Source: Candidatus Nitrotoga sp. SPKER (GTDB lineage: Bacteria > Pseudomonadota > Gammaproteobacteria > Burkholderiales > Gallionellaceae). From it: a stretch of 64,000 nucleotides of DNA. This document shows positions 38,102-47,482 of the stretch, piece after piece; the stretch's first letter is position 1; each line of letters starts with the position of its first letter. The notes beneath the pieces were generated by a model. The model was given only the letters and a program-made list of their open reading frames with translations, made no database searches and was not told the DNA's origin. Where the stretch lies: NCBI GenBank assembly GCA_003402285.1, contig QFXG01000014.1, forward strand, positions 62,001 to 126,000, in the 5' to 3' direction. Made by a program: the position numbers and the translations under genes.

Positions 38102-39274
38102 ATGGACGCATTAACCCAGACAAAATTTACTCGACGACATTTTATTCAACTGGCACTCGCAGGATCGCTGGCTCTCCAAACATCAAGCCATGCATCCGCC
38201 CAGACTGCTGACAGCCGGGCGAATGGAGAAGCACCGTTTTTGCCGCCGCTTACCCCTGAGGTGGAAACAAAGACTCTGGATGAATTACACCAAGCCGCCC
38301 TCGCCGAAGGCGCTGACCTGATCGTCTATGCGGGTGGGGATCTGCCCAATGCGCAGGCCGCCGTCGAACAGGCCTTCAAGACACGCTTTCCTGGCATGAA
38401 CATCCGCATCCTTGTCGACCTAAGCAAATATCACGACGCACGGATAGACAATCAGCTCGCGCGCGGCAAGCTCGAATGCGACGTTGCTCACCTGCAAACC
38501 TTGCATGACTACGACCGCTGGAAAGCAGAGGGGCATTTATTGCTCTACAAACCCTTGGGCTGGGAGCATGTCTACCCGGATTTTCGCGATCCCGATGGAG
38601 CTTACGTGGCGGTCAATGTTTTTTGCTTCAGCAACATCATCAATACAGGGCTGGTGACTGATGCAGAAGCCCCACGCGACGCATTGGACTATCTCGACCC
38701 TAAATGGAAAGGGCGGATCGTCCTGACCTATCCGCACGACGACGACGCCGTGCTGTACCAGTTCGACCGGATCATCAGTGAGCGCGGGTGGGGCTATATG
38801 GATCAGTTGATGACACAGGATGTGCAATGGATTCGTGGCACGGTGCCGGCTCGCATGGTGGTTGCGAAGGGCGACAAGGCGGCAACCTTTACTGCCTCAG
38901 GCCCGTTGACCACGCCTCCCGGCAGCCCATCCAAACTCATACTGCCGAAGAACGACAGCTTTCTCACGTGGCCTCAAACCGGCACCATCTTCAAGGCTGC
39001 GCGCCATCCGGCGGCAGCGAAACTCTACATGAGTTGGCTGCTGTCGAAAGAAATGCAGGAAGGTCGTGGGCTGTGGCCAGTACGGCGCGACATGTCGCCA
39101 CCGCCGGGATTCGGACCGGTCATCAATTACCCAACCTATCCGGTGCGCTTCCGCGCCTTCATGCAAGATCGCGCGCGCATTGAGCGCCTGAAGTTCCAGA
39201 TGGAGCACTACATTGGAGCCGTCCAAGGGCCAAATCCAACTCAAGTGCACGGGCTGTATCCCGTTGGACGATGA
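38102..39274 (+). CDS. Tat-exported extracellular solute-binding protein (iron-type)
   Basis: A 390-residue periplasmic binding protein. The N-terminus TRRHFIQLALAGSLALQTSSHASAQ carries a twin-arginine motif and AxA cleavage site, implying export in folded form. The mature part (ADLIVYAGGDLPNAQAAVEQAFKTRFPGMNIRILVDLSKYHDARIDNQLARG, later LDYLDPKWKGRIVLTYPHDDDAVLYQFD and ARHPAAAKLYMSWLLSKEMQEG) is typical of Fe(III)/family 1 binding proteins of ABC importers. ATG at 38102 has AAAGGAG upstream, overriding the longer frame. No permease or ATPase is adjacent, so it is an orphan component or a sensor. Ligand is unknown. Confidence 0.85.
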   Translation: MDALTQTKFTRRHFIQLALAGSLALQTSSHASAQTADSRANGEAPFLPPLTPEVETKTLDELHQAALAEGADLIVYAGGDLPNAQAAVEQAFKTRFPGMNIRILVDLSKYHDARIDNQLARGKLECDVAHLQTLHDYDRWKAEGHLLLYKPLGWEHVYPDFRDPDGAYVAVNVFCFSNIINTGLVTDAEAPRDALDYLDPKWKGRIVLTYPHDDDAVLYQFDRIISERGWGYMDQLMTQDVQWIRGTVPARMVVAKGDKAATFTASGPLTTPPGSPSKLILPKNDSFLTWPQTGTIFKAARHPAAAKLYMSWLLSKEMQEGRGLWPVRRDMSPPPGFGPVINYPTYPVRFRAFMQDRARIERLKFQMEHYIGAVQGPNPTQVHGLYPVGR

Positions 39275-39350
39275 TTGCGATAGCCGCCATTTCAGATCGA
39301 TGTCTAACAAGCTATTTTGAAAGCGTCCGTTTCAAGATTCATAATTAGTC

Positions 39351-39884
39351 ATGATTTTTGTTGTGAAGAGTACCAATAATATGAGCGGGTGTTTCCAACA
39401 AATTGTCCTTGTCACTTCACTGCTGATGTCGCTAGCCGCTCACTCTCAAAGCGAAGAAAAAGCATTTGTGCCGGACGAGGTGTTTGCCGGGCGTTCTGAG
39501 GGCAAAGGAGAAATGCAGCTGTTTCTAGGAAAAAATCGCCCATTTACCGTTGAAAGTCTCGGGGCTACACAAGCTGATGGCCGTTTTAAGCTTGAGCAAA
39601 ATGTACAGTTTGAGGGAGAGCCCGTTCAGTCACGTTCCTGGATGATATGGCAAACCACTCCGGGTCATTACACGGCAACGCTTACCGAAGCTTCAGGGCT
39701 TGTCGTGGGTCACACCGAGGGAAGCCGACTAACTTTACGCTATCCGCTGAATAATTGGGGCTTGGTAATGCACCAAATTCTTGATCTTACTCACGATGGC
39801 AAAACAGTACTGAACTACGGCAGCATTCGTTTTTTGGGCATCCCAATCGGTCAACTGCGAGAAACGATACAATTAACGCATTAA
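39351..39884 (+). CDS. DUF3833-like exported protein
   Basis: A 177-residue protein with an N-terminal hydrophobic signal (FQQIVLVTSLLMSLAAHS). The mature part resembles DUF3833 proteins: VFAGRSEGKGEMQLFLGKNRPFTVESLGATQADGRFKLEQNVQFEGEPVQSRSW and GLVVGHTEGSRLTLRYPLNNWGL, a small beta-rich lipocalin-like pattern. An internal ATG at 39381 directly before MSGC would place a Cys at position 4 but without a lipobox, so a soluble periplasmic protein is more likely. The start is uncertain. Family resemblance is by eye and moderate. Confidence 0.65.
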   Translation: MIFVVKSTNNMSGCFQQIVLVTSLLMSLAAHSQSEEKAFVPDEVFAGRSEGKGEMQLFLGKNRPFTVESLGATQADGRFKLEQNVQFEGEPVQSRSWMIWQTTPGHYTATLTEASGLVVGHTEGSRLTLRYPLNNWGLVMHQILDLTHDGKTVLNYGSIRFLGIPIGQLRETIQLTH

Positions 39885-40049
39885 CATTAAACTAGTTCAT
39901 GCATAACGAATTGCGCAGCAAAAACACCTGTATCGCTTTACGCGACTTGGAAAATCAAGCTAGATGGACGATAGAAGTTGAACTATGTAATGCATGAGCA
40001 CTATCATTCGGTCGCAAAGTTCCACTTTTTACCTAAACAAGGAGTACAC

Positions 40050-40676
40050 ATGAAAATAAATGTGCAATGGATTTCCAGGATTTTTTTCTTTCTTGCTTTA
40101 GCATCATCGGCCACAGCGCACGCACAGGCAGTCGATATGAAGGCGTTGACCGAGCGTTTGAAACAGGGTGGTTACGTCATTGTCTTTCGCCATGGAGCGA
40201 CCAATCGCGATCAGGCGGACACGGATCCCTTAAATTACGACAACACTGCCCAGCAGCGCGTGTTGAGTGAAGGCGGCAAGGCATTGGCCGCTCAGGTGGG
40301 CGCTTCTTTTAAAGCGTTACAAATTCCGATTGGTAAGGTTTACACCAGCAAATTCAATCGGGCGGTGGAAACCGGAAGGTTGATCGGTGGCACTGAAGTG
40401 ACATCCACTCTCGATATCACTGAAGGTGGCCTCATCGTCACGCCAATCGAAAATGATCGTCGGGCTGAGGCATTGAAAAAAATGGCAGCGACACCCTCTG
40501 AACCTGGAAAAAATACGCTCCTGGTCACGCATAAGCCGAACATCATCGACGCCTTCGGGAAGGATTGGTTTGAAGTAAAAGAGGGGGAGGCATCGATCTT
40601 TCAACCGGATGGAGCCGGAAAGGCAGTGCCGGTCGCTCGAGTCCAAGCTATTGAGTGGATCAAGGCCGCAAAGTGA
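40050..40676 (+). CDS. Periplasmic histidine phosphatase superfamily protein
   Basis: A 208-residue exported phosphatase-fold protein. The signal peptide reads WISRIFFFLALASSATAHAQ. The histidine phosphatase motif is intact: YVIVFRHGATNRDQ with the catalytic R-H-G, TSKFNRAVETGRLIGG with the second conserved Arg, and NTLLVTHKPNIIDAFG with the second His. Members of this branch act on phosphorylated metabolites or have lost activity; substrate unknown. ATG at 40050 has AAGGAG eight bases upstream. Its end faces minE across a nested inverted repeat. Confidence 0.87.
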   Translation: MKINVQWISRIFFFLALASSATAHAQAVDMKALTERLKQGGYVIVFRHGATNRDQADTDPLNYDNTAQQRVLSEGGKALAAQVGASFKALQIPIGKVYTSKFNRAVETGRLIGGTEVTSTLDITEGGLIVTPIENDRRAEALKKMAATPSEPGKNTLLVTHKPNIIDAFGKDWFEVKEGEASIFQPDGAGKAVPVARVQAIEWIKAAK

Positions 40677-40687
40677 GTTTGCAGCCC

Positions 40688-40766
40688 TTCACCCGGTAAA
40701 TTTGTTAAATTCGTGATTAATCAGGTACGTTGTTTTACAGCTGCCCCCAGTGTAAAACCGGGTGAA
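40688..40766. terminator. Nested inverted repeats between convergent genes
   Basis: The outer arms TTCACCCGGT (40688-40697) and ACCGGGTGAA (40757-40766) are perfect complements. An inner perfect pair, GTTTTACA (40732-40739) and TGTAAAAC (40751-40758), overlaps the right outer arm, so the two structures compete. The position between the ends of the phosphatase gene and minE suggests a bidirectional terminator, with the inner hairpin flanked by T and A runs. Confidence 0.45.
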
Positions 40767-40769
40767 TAC

Positions 40770-41054
40770 TCATCGATTGTTGCGCATTTTGTCCGGCAAT
40801 GTAATGTTCAGTTCAAGCACATCATATTCGCCGTGCTTCTCTAATTGAACATTGATCGATTCACGATCTATATGAATGTATTTTGCAATAACAACCATCA
40901 GCTCTTCTTGGAGTGCAGGTAAATAGTCTGGAGTGGGAGCGCCTCTTCCGGCACGTTCGTGAGCGAGAATAATTTGTAAACGTTCTTTAGCGACGACGGC
41001 AGTTTTTTTATCGTTACCGCGCAGGTAGCTGATTAAGTCAGCAATCATGGACAT
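40770..41054 (-). CDS. minE: Cell division topological specificity factor MinE
   Basis: Drives pole-to-pole oscillation of MinD by stimulating its ATPase. The 94-residue product contains the anti-MinCD helix region [31 protein letters not shown] and the C-terminal topological domain [40 protein letters not shown]. The ATG at 41054 lies one base after the minD stop, giving [13 protein letters not shown]; a second ATG at 41048 is possible. Last gene of minCDE. Confidence 0.96.
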   Translation of the reverse strand: MSMIADLISYLRGNDKKTAVVAKERLQIILAHERAGRGAPTPDYLPALQEELMVVIAKYIHIDRESINVQLEKHGEYDVLELNITLPDKMRNNR

Positions 41055-41055
41055 C

Positions 41056-41871
41056 TCAACGGCCTCCCAGCAATCGTTTAAAGAATCCCTTTTTTTCTGC
41101 GGTAACGAAACGCATCGGCAATCCTGCATCGCCCATGAAGCGTCCCACTACATCCCGGTAGGCTTCAGCTACGTCACTTTTATCCAGATGGATCGCTGGT
41201 GTGCCCGCATTAGAAGCTTGAAGGACTGATTCCGATTCCGGAATTACACCAATCAACGGAATACGCAAAATTTCCTGGATATCAACAACCGACAACATTT
41301 CCCCCGCCTCTACCCGCTTGGGATCGTAGCGGGTCACCAGCAAATGTTCTTTCACAGGTTCGAGACCATCTACCGCACGTTTTGATTTGGCTGCAAGAAT
41401 TCCAAGAATCCGATCCGAATCCCGCACCGACGAGACTTCCGGGTTAGTGACGATCAAAGCTTCATCTGCAAAATACATTGCAGTGAATGCACCTGATTCA
41501 ATGCCTGCCGGGGAGTCACATACAATACAATCAAAACTTTCTTTGAGCTCGTTAAGAATACGCTCAACACCTTCCAGGTTGAGTGCATCTTTATCTCGAG
41601 TCTGGGATGCAGGGAGAATGTACAGGTTGTCGCAGTTCTTATCTTTGATGAGTGCCTGCTTAAGGGACACTTCGCCATTGATGACATTGATGATGTCATA
41701 CACCACACGCCGCTCGCAGCCCATGATGAGATCCAAGTTGCGCAAACCCACATCGAAATCGATGACAACCGTTTTGTTTCCCCGTAGGGCAAGACCGCTG
41801 GAGAAGCTAGCGCTGGTTGTGGTTTTACCTACACCACCTTTCCCTGAAGTAACTACAATAACTTTAGACAC
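41056..41871 (-). CDS. minD: Septum site-determining ATPase MinD
   Basis: Membrane-associated ATPase that recruits MinC and oscillates with MinE. The 271-residue protein has the deviant Walker [15 protein letters not shown] at the N-terminus, [30 protein letters not shown] and an amphipathic C-terminal membrane-targeting helix, [13 protein letters not shown]. The start is a GTG at 41871 with AGGAA seven bases upstream. It is in the middle of the minC-minD-minE operon. Confidence 0.97.
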   Translation of the reverse strand: MSKVIVVTSGKGGVGKTTTSASFSSGLALRGNKTVVIDFDVGLRNLDLIMGCERRVVYDIINVINGEVSLKQALIKDKNCDNLYILPASQTRDKDALNLEGVERILNELKESFDCIVCDSPAGIESGAFTAMYFADEALIVTNPEVSSVRDSDRILGILAAKSKRAVDGLEPVKEHLLVTRYDPKRVEAGEMLSVVDIQEILRIPLIGVIPESESVLQASNAGTPAIHLDKSDVAEAYRDVVGRFMGDAGLPMRFVTAEKKGFFKRLLGGR

Positions 41872-41935
41872 GTTTATATTCCTGAATAAAATTTAGGTGT
41901 ATTTTACCCGTAAATGAGGAAGCTAAAAAATTCCT

Positions 41936-42772
41936 TTAGCTCAACAAGGGCTGAATAATCAAATCAGAGCAATCCAGATGCACTTGAACGGATTTGCCGC
42001 GCAAATTTTCGGGAATGCCGTTCTCAAACACCTTGAAACAGCCGGCAATAGAAACCAGTTCTGCCTCCAGGCTATGCACAAAAATACGCGCGTTTTCGTT
42101 GCCTTGAGCACCCGCGATGACCCGACCCCGTAAGGGAGCGTAAATGTGAATGTCTCCGTCAGCAATCAGCTCTGCACCTGCATTGACAACGCCCAGTACA
42201 ACCAGACTAGCCCCCTCCGCATAGATTCTCTGGCCCGTACGAACTGGTTTGTTAATGATCATGGTCGGACGGAAAGCGGGGAGTACTTGGGAAACTGGTT
42301 TTTGAATCTGGGTATCTGAGTCAAGGATGCGACTGTTATTAGGTTCACCGACTCCAGTTTCTATCGCCAATCCTGGCAATTCCGGCTGGCTATCTTCTGC
42401 ATCAATGCTTGTGGTTGTCGTAGAAGTCGATACCGACTTTAATGCGGGCCTGATAATCGTGTCAGGGAAAAGCCCCAAACCTGACTGAACGGCGGCTTCA
42501 CGTTGTTCCGTGGATCCCCCAACAACACCCGTGGCACGCATGCCATGGTCCAGCATGAATGACATAAGATCCACAAAGTCTGGCGAAAGATTGGAATTCG
42601 CGATGGCAGAGAGATCAAGCGCTACAGGCGTATTGGAAAAAAAATCCTGCGTTTTATTGAAACGCATATCCAACTGTTTTTTAAGTTGATCCATGTCGGT
42701 TGTATGGACATAGAGTACAAATAAAGAGAGATTGGCAATTTTGATTTTGAATGCCGGTTCTTCGCGTGCCAT
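41936..42772 (-). CDS. minC: Septum site-determining protein MinC
   Basis: FtsZ-polymer antagonist that blocks division near the poles. The 278-residue product has an N-terminal MinC_N domain (AFKIKIANLSLFVLYVHTTDMDQLKKQLDMRF), a variable linker with a threonine-rich run (STSTTTTSID), and the C-terminal right-handed beta-helix (RTGQRIYAEGASLVVLGVVNAGAELIADGDIHIYAPLRGRVIAG). First gene of minCDE; 64 bases before minD. Confidence 0.95.
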   Translation of the reverse strand: MAREEPAFKIKIANLSLFVLYVHTTDMDQLKKQLDMRFNKTQDFFSNTPVALDLSAIANSNLSPDFVDLMSFMLDHGMRATGVVGGSTEQREAAVQSGLGLFPDTIIRPALKSVSTSTTTTSIDAEDSQPELPGLAIETGVGEPNNSRILDSDTQIQKPVSQVLPAFRPTMIINKPVRTGQRIYAEGASLVVLGVVNAGAELIADGDIHIYAPLRGRVIAGAQGNENARIFVHSLEAELVSIAGCFKVFENGIPENLRGKSVQVHLDCSDLIIQPLLS

Positions 42773-42893
42773 ATTTTTTAAGTTGTTTTAGTGTCTGTTA
42801 CTAAGCTTGATCGGACTCCGCCCTCTAAATTTGGAGAAGGTCGCGCAGTTTAACGATACCTTCTTTAACCTAGGCAAATACTAGAGTCAGTGT

Positions 42894-43688
42894 TCAACTT
42901 TGCCAAAATTTCCACCACGAGTGTGGATTAACAACTGGCTTAACACCATCTTTCGCAAAATTTTTATCCAGCACGCGCTGTGAATCGTCGCGTAAATCTT
43001 TCAGCCCTAGCGCATCGTAGGCCTGCACTATAATTTGTAACGCCTCACGTGTAACCGGAGCCTGCGGAAAATCAATGAGGACGCCATTAGCACGATTGAC
43101 AGCGGCCACATAAGCTCCACGACGTAAATAATAACTTGCGACTTGCGTTTCATGGCGCGCCAGCGCATTGATTAAATATTGCATGCGTAATTTTGAATCG
43201 GCTGCATATTTGCTGTTAGGAAAACGTGTAACCAGATCCTTGAAAGCATCAAAAGCCTCGCGCGGCCCCTTGGGATTACGCTCGGATACGTCGGGGTGAA
43301 ATCCCTCACCAAACAGACCGAGATCTTCATCGAAATTGATCAAACCTTTCAAGTAATAGGCATAATCCACGTGCGTACTATTCGGGTACTGCTTAATAAA
43401 GCGCTCCACCGCAGAAAGTGCTGATTCAGGTTCACTCTGCTTATAGTACGCATATGCAGTTTCCATCTGTGCCTGCTGTGCATACCGTCCGTAAGGGTAT
43501 CGAGATTGCAAGGTCTCAAATAATTTGATGGCGCCAGCGTAATTGGCACTATTCATCTGTTCCGTGGCCTGTGCATAAATTCCCTCGGCGGAATCCGCTG
43601 TCGCGGAAGCGGGTTTCTGATCCTTCGGAGAGAAAATATTACACGCGGTTAGCATGAGCAGCAGAATTAAAGTTAAACTATGGCGCAT
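42894..43688 (-). CDS. bamD: Outer-membrane assembly lipoprotein BamD
   Basis: Essential lipoprotein of the BAM complex that inserts beta-barrel proteins. The 264-residue protein begins MRHSLTLILLLMLTACNIF with lipobox LTAC, followed by tetratricopeptide repeats: EGIYAQATEQMNSANYAGAIKLFETLQSRYPYGRYAQQAQMETAYAYY and ALSAVERFIKQYPNSTHVDYAYYLKGLINF. The ATG at 43686-43688 overlaps the divergent rluD start in the tetranucleotide CATG, so there is no spacer between the two genes. Confidence 0.95.
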   Translation of the reverse strand: MRHSLTLILLLMLTACNIFSPKDQKPASATADSAEGIYAQATEQMNSANYAGAIKLFETLQSRYPYGRYAQQAQMETAYAYYKQSEPESALSAVERFIKQYPNSTHVDYAYYLKGLINFDEDLGLFGEGFHPDVSERNPKGPREAFDAFKDLVTRFPNSKYAADSKLRMQYLINALARHETQVASYYLRRGAYVAAVNRANGVLIDFPQAPVTREALQIIVQAYDALGLKDLRDDSQRVLDKNFAKDGVKPVVNPHSWWKFWQS

Positions 43689-44703
43689 GGCAGAATCCAA
43701 AAAAATATTATCCAATTATACCGCAAACCTTTCTGCACCTGACTCGCTTACATTGAAGACTACTCCACTCTCGTTCAACGTCTCCAACGAATGCGCGGGG
43801 ATGCGCCTTGATCAGGTATTAGCCAGGTTGTTGCCAGAGTATTCTCGTAGTCGTCTCCAAGACTGGATCACGCAGCAGCAGGTTAAACTCGATGGCGCGG
43901 CAACCACTTCCAAACAAAAAGTATGGGGCGGCGAAGAGATAGAAGTCATCCTTCAATCAAATCCTGCTGAACAACCTTATCAGGCCGAGGATATCGAGCT
44001 AAACATTTTGTTTGAAGATGACAGCATACTCATCATCAACAAACTGGCAGGATTGGTTGTACATCCAGGGAGCGGAAATTGGCATGGCACTCTACTTAAC
44101 GCCTTGCTTCATCATTCACCCCAACTTTCTGAAATACCGCGCGCCGGCATTGTACATAGACTGGACAAGGATACCAGCGGTCTGCTGGTCGTTGCAAAAA
44201 CACTTACCGCACAGACGGCGCTGGTTCGCCAGCTACAGGCCCGCAGCGTGCAGCGCGATTACTATGCGCTGGTATATGGCGAGGTAGTACGTGCCGGTAC
44301 GGTAAATTTACCTATAGGTCGTCATCCTACGCTGCGCACCAAGATGGCAGTAGTGGAAGACGGCAAACCCGCAACCACGCATTACACCATAGCGGAACGT
44401 TTCCCCGGCTGCACCCTGCTTCGCTGCAAATTGGAAACCGGACGCACTCATCAGATCCGCGTTCACCTTGCCTTTATTCGCCATCCGCTGGTTGGTGACT
44501 CTGTTTATATCAAAGGGGCTCAAAAATGCACGCCACAATTACGTCCCATTTTGGCCGCTTTCCCACGCCAGGCATTGCACGCGACTCAACTTGGGCTGGA
44601 ACATCCAATAACGGGCGAATGGTTAGAATGGCAAACTCCCATGCCAGACGACATAACACAGCTACTACAGAACATCAGGAGCACATTAAATGAACCTGCT
44701 TGA
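43687..44703 (+). CDS. rluD: 23S rRNA pseudouridine synthase RluD
   Basis: Makes pseudouridines in helix 69 of 23S rRNA (positions 1911, 1915, 1917 in E. coli). An N-terminal S4 domain, MRLDQVLARLLPEYSRSRLQDWITQQQVKLDG, is followed by the RluA-family catalytic motif GIVHRLDKDTSGLLVVAKT with the catalytic Asp near residue 158, and ETGRTHQIRVHLAFIRHPLVGD. ATG at 43687 gives about 338 residues and shares bases with the bamD start; an ATG at 43801 (MRLDQV) is a shorter alternative. Its end overlaps pgeF by 14 bases. Confidence 0.94.
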   Translation: MAESKKILSNYTANLSAPDSLTLKTTPLSFNVSNECAGMRLDQVLARLLPEYSRSRLQDWITQQQVKLDGAATTSKQKVWGGEEIEVILQSNPAEQPYQAEDIELNILFEDDSILIINKLAGLVVHPGSGNWHGTLLNALLHHSPQLSEIPRAGIVHRLDKDTSGLLVVAKTLTAQTALVRQLQARSVQRDYYALVYGEVVRAGTVNLPIGRHPTLRTKMAVVEDGKPATTHYTIAERFPGCTLLRCKLETGRTHQIRVHLAFIRHPLVGDSVYIKGAQKCTPQLRPILAAFPRQALHATQLGLEHPITGEWLEWQTPMPDDITQLLQNIRSTLNEPA

Positions 44704-45427
44704 CCACTGCATTATCCCTGACTGGCCAGCTCCCAAAAATATCAGGACATTACAAACCACACGTAACGGCGGAATAAGTACTGCTCCCTATAACAATCTC
44801 AATCTCAGCAGCAACGTAGGCGATGTGCCTTTAGCCGTAGCGCGCAATCGCATGCTGTTGGAACCAATGTTACCAAGCGAACCGGTGTGGCTTAAGCAAG
44901 TGCATGGTGTGGTAGTAGCTGATGCAGCACTGGCCGAATGTTGGCCCGAGGCCGATGCCTGTGTATCGACGCACCCGGGCGCAGTATGTGTAGTAATGAC
45001 CGCGGATTGCCTACCTGTATTACTGTGTAATGATAAAGGCAGTATAGTCAGCGCAGTGCACGCAGGATGGCGTGGATTGTGCGATGGGGTCATTGAACAC
45101 ACCATACGTGCCATGAACGTGCCTCCTAATACACTCATGGCCTGGCTTGGACCTGCAATAGGTCCACGAGCTTTCGAAGTAGGAGATGACGTGCGTACAG
45201 AATTTATTGGCAAAGATCAACAAGCCGCAGTTGCCTTCATACCTGGTACATCCGGAAAATGGTTCGCTGACATTTATCAACTCGCAGGCCTGCGCCTGAG
45301 TGCATCGGGGGTCACGCGTGTGTACGGCGGCGGCTTATGTACTTATACAGACAGCGCCAATTTCTTCTCGTATCGGCGCGATAATGTGACGGGGAGAATG
45401 GGAACATTTATCTGGCTGGATACGTAA
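44690..45427 (+). CDS. pgeF: Laccase-domain (YfiH/PgeF) protein
   Basis: A 245-residue zinc-binding protein of the multicopper-polyphenol-oxidase-like YfiH family, reported to act on purine nucleosides or to correct misincorporated amino acids in peptidoglycan. Conserved blocks are MTADCLPVLLCNDKGSIVSAVHAGWRGL with the metal-binding Cys and His, GPAIGPRAFEVGDDV and VYGGGLCTYTDSANFFSYRRD. It overlaps rluD by 14 bases in another frame, a common rluD-yfiH arrangement. Confidence 0.94.
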   Translation: MNLLDHCIIPDWPAPKNIRTLQTTRNGGISTAPYNNLNLSSNVGDVPLAVARNRMLLEPMLPSEPVWLKQVHGVVVADAALAECWPEADACVSTHPGAVCVVMTADCLPVLLCNDKGSIVSAVHAGWRGLCDGVIEHTIRAMNVPPNTLMAWLGPAIGPRAFEVGDDVRTEFIGKDQQAAVAFIPGTSGKWFADIYQLAGLRLSASGVTRVYGGGLCTYTDSANFFSYRRDNVTGRMGTFIWLDT

Positions 45428-45624
45428 TTACCATGTTCTCAGCGCTGCGAAAGCAAGATAAACAGATAGTTAACATGGGGAAACTTACAAACTTTCCATG
45501 CCTTACATTTAAAATTTCAGCCGTTAAATATCATCAGAAAATTTCATAAGCTTGCTTGGAAATACAAGTCGATCGGACGAACTAATGCACAATAATTTTT
45601 TAACCAGATTTGGTAGCTTCTACC

Positions 45625-47481
45625 TCATCTGCATAGTTCGCCAAGCAATTCTTTAATATCCAAAATTAATATAATTTCACCTTCGCTGGACATCGTCACG
45701 CCCGCCACACCCTTAGGCCGGAAAGTATCCAATGATTTAATTACCACATCATCGTGTCCGGCAAAACCATCGGCTGAGAGAATGAAACTATTTTTTTCGA
45801 TCTGCATCAGCACGCCTACTTCAGGTCTTTCAGTCTGCTCCCAGCCGATCAAGCTAGCCAATGACAGTACTGGCAAGACCTCACCGCGCACCACCATGGT
45901 GGCTTTTCCAGCTATCTGTTGCAAATCATTCGGTGGAACCGATAAAATCTCTCGTACCAATGACAATGGCACAGCAAATGATTGATTGCATAGCCGTAGC
46001 AAGAGTACAGGCAGGATCGCTAACGTGAGTGGCAATGAAATGGTGAACTCACTCCCCTTACCTGGCACCGATGTAATACCGATAGTGCCACTCAACTTCT
46101 CAATGTTTGTTTTCACCACATCCATGCCGACCCCACGGCCGGACACACTAGAAATCTCATCTTTAGTTGAAAATCCCGGGAGCAAAATCAAACCTAAGCT
46201 TTGTTCATCGTCCAGATTACTCACAGATTCCGCATTAATTATGCCCTTCTCGATGGCCTTGTTGCGGATCACCTCGGGACGCATGCCCTTACCATCATCG
46301 GTTATCCTAATGATGATGTGATCTCCCTCCTGTTGAGCACTTAAATGCACTAAGCTCTTCGCTGCCTTACCCACTGCTGCACGCTGCTCTGCACTTTCCA
46401 CACCATGATCCACCGCATTGCGAATCAAATGCACCAACGGATCGTTAAGATCCTCAATCATGGTTTTATCGATCTCGGTCTCTTCACCGGATAACACCAA
46501 CTCAACATCCTTGCCCAGTTGACGCGCCAAATCGCGCGCCAAACGAGGATATTTATTAAAAAGGCGGCCGATAGGCTGCATACGCGTCTTCATCACTGCA
46601 TTTTGCAAATTTACCACTAGCATATCGAGCTGACTGACCGACTCATCTAATGCAAGCAATGTAGCCGCGTCAGATCGCCCTTGCAGAATGTCAGTACGTA
46701 AATGGGTCAGGCGATTTTTGGTCAATCCAATTTCACCGGAAAGATTGAGCACTTGGTCCAGCCGATCAGTATCTACACGAATTGTATTGTCCTTGCCCGC
46801 TTCATTTTCGCGGCGCCCGGCAGCTGGAGCTTTATTGCCTGGTATATCGTTGCCACGTCGACCAAACGAACGAACTTCCGACAGTGGTGTTTCTACGTTA
46901 CTTGCTGGCGCATGTATTGCAGCTGGCAAAGGAGAAACTAACGCTGCTTCGGATTCAGCCTGAACTTGAACAGGTGAAGTACCCACCAAGGTCTGGTACA
47001 AAATATTCCAGTCTGGGCTAGCCATCGAATTATCCACCCCAGATTCAGGCATGGCCACTTGCGATACAACAGCCTGAGCTACAACCGCCTCCCCACTCAA
47101 GGCGGCGTGCAGTGCAGCAATCAGGTGGGGCGGAGCGGCTTCTGGCTGCCTGTATTGTGCTAATGAATCAAACATCTGCCTGACCTGTCCAGTCGCTGCA
47201 AAAATCGCGTCCATAAGATCCGCATCCAGAACTAACTCACCGTTACGCAGATTATCAAACAGATTTTCTGTGAGATGGCATAACGTAACCAGCTCCGTCG
47301 CATTTAAAAATCCGGCGCCACCCTTAATGGTGTGGAAGCCCCGAAAAATGATATTGAGCAGATCGCGATCATGAGGCTGCTTTTCCAAGTCAATCAGTTT
47401 ACTATCGACATCAGACAACAGTTCAGATCCTTCCGTTAAAAAATCCTGCATTAGCTCTTCCATGCCCGCAAAATCATTCAT
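45625..47481 (-). CDS. cheA: Chemotaxis histidine kinase CheA
   Basis: Receptor-coupled kinase that phosphorylates CheY. The 618-residue protein has an N-terminal Hpt domain with the phosphorylated His in FRGFHTIKGGAGFLNA (about residue 50), a linker, a dimerisation domain (RVDTDRLDQVLNLSGEIGLTKNRLTHL), the ATPase domain (LIRNAVDHGVESAEQRAAVGKA, IIRITDDGKGM, GRGVGMDVVKTNIEKLSG) and a C-terminal CheW-like domain. It follows cheZ with a one-base gap and is last in the transcribed order cheY-cheZ-cheA. Confidence 0.95.
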   Translation of the reverse strand: MNDFAGMEELMQDFLTEGSELLSDVDSKLIDLEKQPHDRDLLNIIFRGFHTIKGGAGFLNATELVTLCHLTENLFDNLRNGELVLDADLMDAIFAATGQVRQMFDSLAQYRQPEAAPPHLIAALHAALSGEAVVAQAVVSQVAMPESGVDNSMASPDWNILYQTLVGTSPVQVQAESEAALVSPLPAAIHAPASNVETPLSEVRSFGRRGNDIPGNKAPAAGRRENEAGKDNTIRVDTDRLDQVLNLSGEIGLTKNRLTHLRTDILQGRSDAATLLALDESVSQLDMLVVNLQNAVMKTRMQPIGRLFNKYPRLARDLARQLGKDVELVLSGEETEIDKTMIEDLNDPLVHLIRNAVDHGVESAEQRAAVGKAAKSLVHLSAQQEGDHIIIRITDDGKGMRPEVIRNKAIEKGIINAESVSNLDDEQSLGLILLPGFSTKDEISSVSGRGVGMDVVKTNIEKLSGTIGITSVPGKGSEFTISLPLTLAILPVLLLRLCNQSFAVPLSLVREILSVPPNDLQQIAGKATMVVRGEVLPVLSLASLIGWEQTERPEVGVLMQIEKNSFILSADGFAGHDDVVIKSLDTFRPKGVAGVTMSSEGEIILILDIKELLGELCR

Positions 47482-47482
47482 T

